A stretch of 7,732 bases of DNA from CAYLYP01 sp964387795 (GTDB lineage: Bacteria; Bacteroidota; Bacteroidia; Bacteroidales; UBA7960). The translations under genes were made by a program, and so were the position numbers. The stretch covers positions 1 to 7,732 of the forward strand of contig CAYLYP010000115.1 of the NCBI GenBank assembly GCA_964387795.1. The letters are read 5' to 3'. The stretch's first letter is position 1, and the number at the start of each line of letters is the position of its first letter. Below are positions 1 through 6,336 of the stretch, piece after piece. The notes beneath the pieces are model-generated. The model was not told where the DNA came from. It did not search any database and saw only the letters and a program-made list of their open reading frames with translations.

Positions 1-151
1 CGATTGACGATTTACGAGTGACGATTTACGAGTGACGATTAAAAATACAGGTTTACGGTTTAACAATTTACGAGTGACGATTTACGATTGACGATTATAA
101 ATACAGGTTTACGATGTAATAATTTACGATTTAGCGATTTACGAGTGACGA
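1..151. repeat. Left array of 14-bp modules (TTTACGAKTGACGA), + orientation
   Basis: Non-coding repeat block. The 14-bp module TTTACGAGTGACGA or TTTACGATTGACGA occurs at 11-24, 25-38, 67-80, 81-94 and 138-151, and a partial copy opens the window at 1-10. Modules mostly come as head-to-tail pairs, the first pair starting at 11 and the second at 67, which gives a degenerate longer period of about 56 bp. The spacers are also related: AAATACAG occurs at 43-50 and 99-106, and a decayed AATACA at 157-162. Each module is itself two similar 7-mers (TTTACGA and KTGACGA). The array continues beyond the window edge. It has no open frame of note. Function is unknown; it could be a decaying expanded intergenic repeat or a multi-site binding array. 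Confidence 0.85.
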
Positions 152-256
152 TTGGCAATACAAGAATTTACAGAGATGCCAAATTGTATTCATGGGATTA
201 TTCAAATTATTAAATAACAGAATGATACCAGTTAACCCATTGAAACAGGGCATGCA

Positions 257-284
257 GTAGAGACAGGGCATGCCCTGTCTCTAC
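257..284. repeat. Perfect 28-bp palindrome (REP-like)
   Basis: Positions 257-284 are an exact inverted repeat with no spacer: the left half GTAGAGACAGGGCA is the reverse complement of the right half TGCCCTGTCTCTAC. It can fold as a 14-bp hairpin or cruciform in either strand. An 11-bp piece, ACAGGGCATGC, is also present just upstream at 245-255, as if a partial second copy lay beside it. It is far more GC-rich than its surroundings and looks like a dispersed REP or miniature palindromic element. There is no U-tract after it, so it is a poor candidate for an intrinsic terminator. Confidence 0.85.
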
Positions 285-326
285 ATTAGGGCATTCACCA
301 TCCAACCGATTTATTGAAACCGAAAA

Positions 327-467
327 TTTGTATTTCAATTCGTAAATCGTAAATCGTACATCGTAAATAGGTGGTTTTGTATTTCAATTCGTCAATCGTA
401 AATCGTACATCGTAAATAGGTGGTTTTGTATTTCAATTCGTCAATCGTAAATCGTACATCGTAAATA
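327..467. repeat. Right array: 49-bp tandem repeat, about 2.9 copies, modules in - orientation
   Basis: Near-perfect tandem repeat with units at 327-375, 376-424 and 425-467 (the last truncated). The only difference seen between units 1 and 2 is A344 against C393. Each unit contains two adjacent 14-bp modules that are the reverse complement of the left-array module: 340-353 and 354-367, 389-402 and 403-416, 438-451 and 452-465. The sequence TCGTCAATCGTAAA at 389-402 is the exact reverse complement of 81-94. The unit spacer GGTTTTGTATTT also resembles, inverted, the left spacer AAATACAGGTTT. Near-identity of units suggests recent expansion or ongoing homogenisation. Confidence 0.9.
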
Positions 468-792
468 TTATTAGTGTGTTTTTTTTATTTGAAAAATATG
501 CCAATATATAGCGAAAAAGTTATTAACAATAAAAACAATTTGATTGGAACTTACTAGTTTTGCTAAAGTAATTCATATCAATAGGTTGAATACGTAATAA
601 AAGAAATAAAATAAAAAGAAATCGACAAAAGAGGAAAAGAAAACTAATAATTTACAACAAGGAATGTTTGATTTGCCATATTTTTTTTTAAATTTGTTGG
701 CCAATTAAAAGGTTTAAAGGGGTCAAGTCCTTAAAAAACCAGATTAAGACAGATGAAAAAGGGCGATAATTAATTGATAAAAAGACCAAAAG
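468..792. other. AT-rich non-coding leader upstream of the operon
   Basis: This 325-bp stretch has no gene I can support on either strand and no tRNA-like fold that I could see. It is rich in A and T runs, including T479-T486 and T681-T689. It contains the promoter annotated at 667-696. A second TAnnTTTG match sits at 555-562 but has no TTG at a proper distance upstream. The likely 5' untranslated leader of the receiver gene is about 90 nt. Confidence 0.5.
667..696 (+). promoter_or_regulatory. Bacteroidetes-type promoter for the receiver-yaiO-HEAT-GT operon
   Basis: TTTG at 667-670 (-33 element) and TAAATTTG at 689-696 (a full match to the TAnnTTTG -7 element) are 18 bp apart, within the usual range for the Bacteroidetes primary sigma factor. 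Transcription would begin near 703, leaving about 90 nt before the ATG at 793. No operator is obvious, although the T-run inside the spacer (681-689) may bend the DNA. Prediction is by consensus only. Confidence 0.55.
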
Positions 793-1155
793 ATGAAGAT
801 TCTTGTATGTGAAGATGATTTCATGATGGTGAAAGCCATAGAGCATAAGTTAGTAAGGGATGGTTATGAGGTTACCGTAGCCAATGATGGGAAAGTAGCG
901 AGCGAAAAGATAAAAGATGGTGAGTATGACCTTATACTGACAGATTTGCTGATGCCCTTCACCGGTGGCCTGGAAATCATAAACATGGTTAGGAATGTTA
1001 TGGCCAAGAGCACCCCAATTATTGTTTTATCAAAGGTTGGGAATGAAGAAACCATAATAGAGGCCTTTAAGTTAGGTGCTGATGACTATTTGACAAAGCC
1101 CTTTAGCCCGAATGAATTGTCTATAAGGGTTAAACGTTTGATGTTAAAAAAATAA
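793..1155 (+). CDS. Stand-alone response regulator receiver (CheY-like)
   Basis: A 120-residue protein made of a single receiver domain with no DNA-binding or enzymatic output domain. The acidic pocket is E7-D8-D9, the phosphoacceptor is D51 (LILTD51LLMP), the switch Ser is S80 (IIVLS), the switch aromatic is Y99, and the invariant Lys is K102 (TK102PF). All catalytic positions are intact, so it should accept phosphate from a histidine kinase. No kinase is encoded in the window. It is first in the operon and lies 63 bp ahead of the YaiO-type gene. With no output domain it must act by binding a partner; the HEAT protein two genes on, or the synthase, are the obvious candidates (inference). The ATG at 793 gives the canonical MKILVCEDD start. 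Family assignment is secure, but the partner and signal are unknown. Confidence 0.93.
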   Translation: MKILVCEDDFMMVKAIEHKLVRDGYEVTVANDGKVASEKIKDGEYDLILTDLLMPFTGGLEIINMVRNVMAKSTPIIVLSKVGNEETIIEAFKLGADDYLTKPFSPNELSIRVKRLMLKK

Positions 1156-1218
1156 GGATCAGACAAGGCAAGTTGCACCAAGCAAAAGGCAAAAAAGTAA
1201 TCAGAAAAAACAGTAAAA

Positions 1219-2487
1219 ATGAAACGCTCCCATTTTATCAGAGGAAGCCTGAAACGATTTCGGTTAATCATACTGGTATTATTTTCTTTAATAAGTTCAA
1301 TAAAAGGTTTTGGACAGAATTTGCCACTTCCTAATAATCCTGATTCATTGCTTCAGGTAGCAAACGACCTGGCATTTAATGAAAAGACAGAAGAAGCACG
1401 AGTGATATGCAACCAGATATTGGTATCATATCCTGAATATCATGATGCAGCAATATTAATGGGTCGTACTTATGCATGGGAAAGCAGATTTGATGAGGCC
1501 CGCAAATATATTTTGCCTGTACTTGACCAGGATCCAATGCATAAAGAGGCCATCTATGCAATGATAGATGTTAGTATGTGGTCAGGTTCATTTGAAGAAG
1601 CAATAAAATACATTGACCTTGCATTGCTCCAAACGCCGGCATCTGTTCCCCTGTTGATAAGAAAAGCGCAGGCATTGATAGGCCTTGGTAAAGAAGACCA
1701 GGCTGCTTTGATACTTAACCAGGTCCTTGATATAGACCCATCAAACAAAGAAGCCATTGAGTTGCTTAATTCCCTTAACATCAATAAGCTAAAGAACAGG
1801 CTTACCCTTGGTTACCATGGAGATTATTTTGAAGATGGGAGTCCCTGGCACCTTGGATATCTTGAGTATGCAAGAAGGACAAAAGCAGTTGGGACTTTGA
1901 TCGGAAGGGTTAACTATGCAAGGAAGTTTGACAGGGATGGGGTACAGTTTGAAGTTGATGCTTATCCAATTATCACCTCGGGCACATATTTGTATCTGAA
2001 TGCAGGCTATTCGCCGGATGACCTTTTCCCAACGACACGCTTTGGATTTGAAGTATTCCAGTCGCTGCCCCTTTCATTTGAAGTGTCTGCCGGTTTCAGG
2101 ATGCTCAACTATGTCCACAATGATTTAATGGTGTTAACAGGATCGGTGAGCAAATACTATAAAAAGTATTATTTCTCCTTTAGGCCATATTTTACATTTG
2201 CTTCAACAGGAGGCGATTCTCAGGCATATTATCTGACAGCAAGAAGGTATTTTACTTCAACCGACCATCATCTTACACTCATCATCGGGACTGGTTTTTC
2301 GGCAGATGATGGGCCTTTGATGCAAGGCGACAGATATAACATTGAAAGGAACAAAGCAATGTTGTATTATCAGCAAAAACTTTCCCCAAGGTTTTTAATA
2401 AGGGCTGGTATGGGTTATCAACAGTATAGTGATGGGATATGGGGCGACAAGGTTTCAGCCGAAATTGCAATATCCTATTTGTTTTAA
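1219..2487 (+). CDS. TPR protein with C-terminal YaiO-type outer-membrane beta-barrel
   Basis: Predicted outer-membrane protein of 422 residues. It has a basic N-terminus and a hydrophobic signal segment at about 14-30, with cleavage likely near GFG-Q (residues 30-33). Residues about 43-185 are helical TPR-like repeats, recognisable by spaced A, G, Y and P positions such as AAILMGRTYAWESRFDEARK and VLDIDPSNKEA. Residues about 192-422 are alternating polar and aromatic strands resembling the YaiO outer-membrane domain, with many Tyr, Gly and Phe, ending in the typical C-terminal aromatic (SYLF). TPR plus barrel is the architecture of polysaccharide exporters such as PgaA and BcsC, though the TPR part here is much shorter. 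The gene lies between the receiver and a HEAT protein/glycosyltransferase pair, so a role as outer-membrane exit port or glycan-binding scaffold is inferred. The YaiO family itself has no firmly known function. The substrate is unknown. Confidence 0.8.
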   Translation: MKRSHFIRGSLKRFRLIILVLFSLISSIKGFGQNLPLPNNPDSLLQVANDLAFNEKTEEARVICNQILVSYPEYHDAAILMGRTYAWESRFDEARKYILPVLDQDPMHKEAIYAMIDVSMWSGSFEEAIKYIDLALLQTPASVPLLIRKAQALIGLGKEDQAALILNQVLDIDPSNKEAIELLNSLNINKLKNRLTLGYHGDYFEDGSPWHLGYLEYARRTKAVGTLIGRVNYARKFDRDGVQFEVDAYPIITSGTYLYLNAGYSPDDLFPTTRFGFEVFQSLPLSFEVSAGFRMLNYVHNDLMVLTGSVSKYYKKYYFSFRPYFTFASTGGDSQAYYLTARRYFTSTDHHLTLIIGTGFSADDGPLMQGDRYNIERNKAMLYYQQKLSPRFLIRAGMGYQQYSDGIWGDKVSAEIAISYLF

Positions 2488-2506
2488 CTAAATTCTCAAC
2501 CTGAAA

Positions 2507-3853
2507 ATGCAGGAAATGAAATCAGTTTATGAATTAAATATCGGGAACTTTAAACATTGGGCACGGATTATCTTTTTCTGTTTCCTGATGGCACTAACAG
2601 GCAGCATAGTTTTTGTTTCACCTGTTTTTAGCAGCCCCGAACCTTCTTTTGACCAGGAGACCTATCAAAGTTCGTCACTTAATGATAGTGCATATCAGAC
2701 ATCTATTCCAAAAAGCCGTGTTTCAAATGCCACTCCGGCATTGGTTGACAAAAGTATAAGCGAAGAAGAACCTTCTGGTCTCTTTGATAAGCTGGTGTTC
2801 AGGTTTCAACATGCAAGAGCAAAAACCCGGATATTAGTGGTCTTTCTTTTGTATTTTTCGTTAAGCTTTATCACCCTTTTTACCTTTATCCTTATTAACA
2901 GGACTATAAAATCCAACAGGAGGAAAAAAGCAGATAAGCTAACAAACATCTATCAGGAACAGCTTGCTGACTATTTATTTGGTGATGAAAATGAAGTCCC
3001 TGTATTTCAGGGATTAAATAATTCATTTGACAGGAATGTGCTCTTACATGAGATATTGGGCCTTCATTCAAATATATCAGGTGAGTCTGCAGAAAAATTA
3101 AGGGATTTATATTTTAACCTTGGGTTCCATAAAGATTCACTAAGTAAAGCGTATAACCGTAAATGGTATATAAAAGTAAAGGGTTTCAGGGAACTGGCCC
3201 AGATGAATTTTAAAGAAGCCAATGAGCATATTTACAAGTATGTGACTTCAAAAAACAATATTCTCCGTATTGAATCACAGATTGCGCTTGTGAAGTTAAG
3301 TGAAGACAATCCATTGTTTTTTCTTGAAAAGATGAGGGAAGACTTGTCGGAATGGGAACAGATAAACATCCTTGAGACCATAAACTATCACAAGATAGAT
3401 ATCCCAAGTTTTGAGAAGTATCTTGAATCCAATAATCTGAGTGTAATAAGTTTTGCAATCAAAATGATTGGGGTATTTAAGCATACTTTTTCAATAGATA
3501 AAGTAATAAAGAAACTGGCACATATATCAGAGGGTATTCGCAGGGATGCCATAAAAACAATCGCACAGCTTGAAATGCCAGAAGGCATGGATGCATTAAA
3601 GCAGGCATTTGATGCTGAGACAGAAAGGAACCAGGAACTCATAATGGATACCATGATGACGATGTCTGGCAGCGAAGATATTCCTTTTTTAAAGCATGTA
3701 TTGAACACCAATACCAATTTCAGGGTATGTGTAAATGCAGCACGTATCCTTCAATCACTTCCCAATGGGAAAGATGCCCTGGAAAGCATTAATGCGCTTG
3801 CCGATGATTATCTGAAAACAATAATTTCCAACGTCAAAGAAAGCAACGAATAA
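2507..3853 (+). CDS. Membrane-anchored HEAT-repeat protein
   Basis: A 448-residue protein with no enzyme motif. Residues about 20-42 are hydrophobic and could be a signal peptide or first membrane segment. They are followed by a polar, Ser-rich linker (about 43-105), a clear transmembrane helix at about 109-131 (ILVVFLLYFSLSFITLF), a basic stop-transfer patch (KSNRRKK, 135-141) and a helical domain to the end. In the C-terminal domain, about 225-435, repeating helix pairs such as RRDAIKTIAQLEMPEGMDAL and FRVCVNAARILQSL are HEAT-like. The positive-inside rule puts the HEAT domain in the cytoplasm and the linker in the periplasm. HEAT arrays are protein-binding scaffolds, so it may link the receiver to the glycosyltransferase (inference). 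It starts 19 bp after the barrel gene, and its stop overlaps the next start. M4 (2516) is an alternative start. Confidence 0.75.
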   Translation: MQEMKSVYELNIGNFKHWARIIFFCFLMALTGSIVFVSPVFSSPEPSFDQETYQSSSLNDSAYQTSIPKSRVSNATPALVDKSISEEEPSGLFDKLVFRFQHARAKTRILVVFLLYFSLSFITLFTFILINRTIKSNRRKKADKLTNIYQEQLADYLFGDENEVPVFQGLNNSFDRNVLLHEILGLHSNISGESAEKLRDLYFNLGFHKDSLSKAYNRKWYIKVKGFRELAQMNFKEANEHIYKYVTSKNNILRIESQIALVKLSEDNPLFFLEKMREDLSEWEQINILETINYHKIDIPSFEKYLESNNLSVISFAIKMIGVFKHTFSIDKVIKKLAHISEGIRRDAIKTIAQLEMPEGMDALKQAFDAETERNQELIMDTMMTMSGSEDIPFLKHVLNTNTNFRVCVNAARILQSLPNGKDALESINALADDYLKTIISNVKESNE

Positions 3854-5328
3854 TGATTGAATTTTTTAAGGTACTTCAGTTTATTATTGAAAATGGGATC
3901 ATACTGATAACCATTTTCATCTTTGGCTCATACGTTGCCCTTGCAATATTTTCGGGTAGGGCAATGATGAAGTATATCCGAAAGAATTCCTATGTGGATT
4001 ATCGGATACTGCTATCATCACCCCTTGCGCCATCTATTTCGGTAATTGCGCCTGCCCACAATGAGGGAAAGACCATTGTTGACAACATTCGTTCACTTCT
4101 TTCGTTGCACTATAATGATTTTGAGGTGATCATTGTTAATGATGGGAGTACAGACAACTCCATGGAGCTAATAAAACATGCCTTTGACCTTGAAAAGGTG
4201 AATGCGATTTACGAGGAAAAGCTTAAAACTAAAAAGGTTAATGCTGTATATAAGAGCCGCAATAAAGCTTTTGCAAAACTTATTGTCATTGACAAAATAA
4301 ATGGGGGCAAAGCAGATGCATTAAATGCAGGTATCAATTTCTCAAGTAAGGATTATATCTCATGTAATGATGTTGATTGCGTGCTTGTAGAGGATGCTTT
4401 GCTTATAATGGCAAAACCATTTTTAGAAGAAACAGACCGTAAAATTATAGCTTCAGGAGGGGTAATCAGGGTTGCCAATAATTGTAGGGTTGAAGATGGG
4501 AAGATGGTTGAAGTTAAGCTTCCAAAGAAATTTCTCCCAAGGGTACAGGTGTTGGAATATACCCGTGCATTTTTGATGGGACGTATGGCGTGGAGCCGAC
4601 TGAACGGGCTTCTTCTAATATCCGGGGCTTTTGGTATGTTTGACCGCGAAACGGTAATTGCCTGTGGAGGTTATAATACAAACCTTGTAGGTGAAGACAT
4701 GGAGCTTATTGTCAGGATGAGAAGGTATATGGTAGAGAACAAGAAAAAATACCGTGTAATATATATCCCAGACCCATTGTGTTGGACAGAAGTGCCGGAT
4801 ACAATTAAAGTATTAGGGCGTCAGAGGGACCGCTGGACGCGTGGCACCATGGAAAGTTTATTCATGCATTGGAAAATATTCTTCAATCCGAAATACAGGT
4901 CTTTAGGGATGCTCGGTTATCCATACTGGTTTTTCTTTGAATGGATGGCCCCACTGATAGAATTTGTTGGTTTGGTTTATTTTGTAATAGTTGCGATATT
5001 AGGATCACCAAACTGGTATTTCTTCTTCCTGTTGTTGGGAGTGGTTTACTTGTTTGCAGTTACATTGACACAATGGGCCATTTTATTTGAGGAGCTTTCT
5101 TTCCACCGTTACAACCGACGGAGGGATATCATAAAAATGCTATTCACCTCAATGTTGGAACCAATCATTTATCATCCGATGCTTCTTGTTTTCAGTCTTC
5201 GTGGAAACTTTAAATATTTTTCGGGAGAAAAAACCTGGGGAAATATGGAAAGAAAAGGGTTCCATCAGTCAGAAAAACAAAACATTGAGGCAGATGAAGA
5301 AGATAAAATTGCAAGAAGGATAGCATAA
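3853..5328 (+). CDS. Processive-type family 2 glycosyltransferase, membrane-bound
   Basis: A 491-residue inner-membrane polysaccharide synthase of the BcsA/PgaC/NodC type. An N-terminal membrane helix lies at about 10-34, and the GT-A domain spans about 60-345. UDP-sugar binding residues are in VNDGSTD (D97, D101), GGKADALN is at 151-158, DVD at 173-175, the catalytic-base motif GED at 280-282 (D282), and QRDRW at 324-328 is the QxxRW motif of processive enzymes. Three or four hydrophobic segments follow (about 353-381, 388-410 and 429-449). A Lys-rich insert at about 114-140 separates the first strands from the GGKADALN helix. No PilZ domain is present, so direct c-di-GMP control by a fused PilZ is not expected. 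The ATG overlaps the HEAT stop (TAATG, 3851-3855), indicating translational coupling. The sugar and linkage cannot be read from the sequence. Confidence 0.9.
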   Translation: MIEFFKVLQFIIENGIILITIFIFGSYVALAIFSGRAMMKYIRKNSYVDYRILLSSPLAPSISVIAPAHNEGKTIVDNIRSLLSLHYNDFEVIIVNDGSTDNSMELIKHAFDLEKVNAIYEEKLKTKKVNAVYKSRNKAFAKLIVIDKINGGKADALNAGINFSSKDYISCNDVDCVLVEDALLIMAKPFLEETDRKIIASGGVIRVANNCRVEDGKMVEVKLPKKFLPRVQVLEYTRAFLMGRMAWSRLNGLLLISGAFGMFDRETVIACGGYNTNLVGEDMELIVRMRRYMVENKKKYRVIYIPDPLCWTEVPDTIKVLGRQRDRWTRGTMESLFMHWKIFFNPKYRSLGMLGYPYWFFFEWMAPLIEFVGLVYFVIVAILGSPNWYFFFLLLGVVYLFAVTLTQWAILFEELSFHRYNRRRDIIKMLFTSMLEPIIYHPMLLVFSLRGNFKYFSGEKTWGNMERKGFHQSEKQNIEADEEDKIARRIA

Positions 5329-5352
5329 AATCAATACGATAAAAATTAATAT

Positions 5353-5392
5353 AAAGGGGGATTGGTGTTACATTCAATTCCCCTCTTTTATT
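5353..5392 (+). terminator. Rho-independent terminator after the glycosyltransferase operon
   Basis: AAAGGGGGATTG (5353-5364) pairs with CAATTCCCCTCTTT (5375-5388) around a 10-nt loop, with small bulges at T5379 and T5384. The 3' arm runs into a T-rich stretch (CTTTTATT). It lies 24 bp after the stop codon and ahead of the yicC promoter, so it neatly separates the two transcription units. Confidence 0.65.
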
Positions 5393-5407
5393 AAAGAGAC
5401 CCATCAT

Positions 5408-5440
5408 TTTGGGGCACCATAAACATTTTTTCTATCTTTG
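5408..5440 (+). promoter_or_regulatory. Bacteroidetes-type promoter for yicC-gmk
   Basis: TTTG at 5408-5411 and TATCTTTG at 5433-5440 (a full TAnnTTTG match) are separated by 21 bp. The predicted transcription start is near 5446, only about 10 nt before the yicC ATG at 5456, so the mRNA would have almost no leader. Confidence 0.6.
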
Positions 5441-5455
5441 TAAAAAAAAGACTAT

Positions 5456-6331
5456 ATGCTACAATCCATGACCGGCTTTGGAAAAGCTACCTGCCAATGG
5501 AAAAACAAAAGTATCTCCATTGAAATCCGATGCCTGAATTCAAAACAATTGGATGCCAATCTTCGCCTTCCAATATTATATAAGGAAAAAGAAGGCTTAT
5601 TGCGGAACATGCTTTCCCAAAACCTGATGCGTGGGAAGATAGACCTTATTTTAAATGTTGAATGCACTGATGGGGATAGCGCATTTTCATTAAATAAAGA
5701 ATTGATTAAGAAGTATTATCTTGAAATAATGCAGATTAAAGAGGATTTGAATGTTCAAGACCATTCAGATGTGCTTTCTGCAATCTTAAGGTTACCTGAC
5801 GTTTTAAATTCGGGGGCACAGGACATTGAAGCAGAAGAATGGGAAGCCATATCTGATGCATGTATGGAAGCAATTAATAAAACAAATGATTTCCGGTCGC
5901 TTGAAGGCTTATCACTCGAGAAGGACATCCTTGGCAGGGTGGGATTGATTGAAAACATGCTTGAAGAAATAATGCCATTTGAAAAAGAGCGAATTCAGGC
6001 TATAAAAGGGCGACTGCTTAAAGGCCTGGAGGAGTTATCAGAAACAATACAGACAGATCCCAATCGTTTTGAACAGGAGCTCATATACTATCTTGAAAAA
6101 CTTGATATCACAGAAGAGAAGACCCGCTTAACAAAGCACTGTGAGCATTTTAGACAAACCCTGAAGACCGAAAGCTTTAGTGGCCGCAAATTAGGTTTTA
6201 TTTCCCAGGAAATGGGAAGGGAGATAAATACAATAGGTTCAAAAGCATCTTATGCCCCAATTCAAAAGATAGTGGTTCAGATGAAGGATGAACTTGAAAA
6301 GATTAAAGAACAATTGCTAAACATCTTGTAA
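5456..6331 (+). CDS. yicC: YicC family endoribonuclease
   Basis: A 291-residue protein, full family length (E. coli YicC is about 287). The N-terminal YicC domain begins with the signature SMTGFGKA (residues 4-11), which fixes the start at 5456. The C-terminal DUF1732 domain carries EKTRLTKHCEHF (about 221-232) and the highly conserved FISQEMGREINTIGSKA (248-264), whose Glu residues are thought to contribute to metal binding. Family members (E. coli YicC, B. subtilis YloC) are metal-dependent endoribonucleases; E. coli YicC has been linked to degradation of the small RNA RyhB. The gene sits 5 bp ahead of gmk, a pairing seen in many bacteria, so the two are co-transcribed. The RNA target in this organism is unknown. 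Confidence 0.93.
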   Translation: MLQSMTGFGKATCQWKNKSISIEIRCLNSKQLDANLRLPILYKEKEGLLRNMLSQNLMRGKIDLILNVECTDGDSAFSLNKELIKKYYLEIMQIKEDLNVQDHSDVLSAILRLPDVLNSGAQDIEAEEWEAISDACMEAINKTNDFRSLEGLSLEKDILGRVGLIENMLEEIMPFEKERIQAIKGRLLKGLEELSETIQTDPNRFEQELIYYLEKLDITEEKTRLTKHCEHFRQTLKTESFSGRKLGFISQEMGREINTIGSKASYAPIQKIVVQMKDELEKIKEQLLNIL

Positions 6332-6336
6332 GAGAT

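Noticed and set aside
239..320. ATTGAAAC at 239-246 and 313-320 as a target-site duplication around the palindrome
   Set aside because: An 8-bp AT-rich match in this distance can arise by chance, and the enclosed DNA lacks clear matching element ends.
1..467. Possible CRISPR array from the regularly repeated short units
   Set aside because: Spacers between modules are themselves repeated rather than unique, modules are 14 bp and tandem, orientation flips between the two sides, and no cas gene is present.
539..562. Second promoter for the receiver operon (TTTG 539-542, TAGTTTTG 555-562)
   Set aside because: The -7 match is full but the spacing is only 12 bp, too short; the 667-696 pair fits much better.
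864..1055. Minus-strand open frame within the receiver gene
   Set aside because: It overlaps an intact receiver domain with all conserved residues; it is a shadow frame.
3388..3717. 109-codon open frame on the minus strand inside the HEAT gene
   Set aside because: It is fully covered by a well-supported + strand gene with consistent HEAT-like helices, and its own translation shows no domain.
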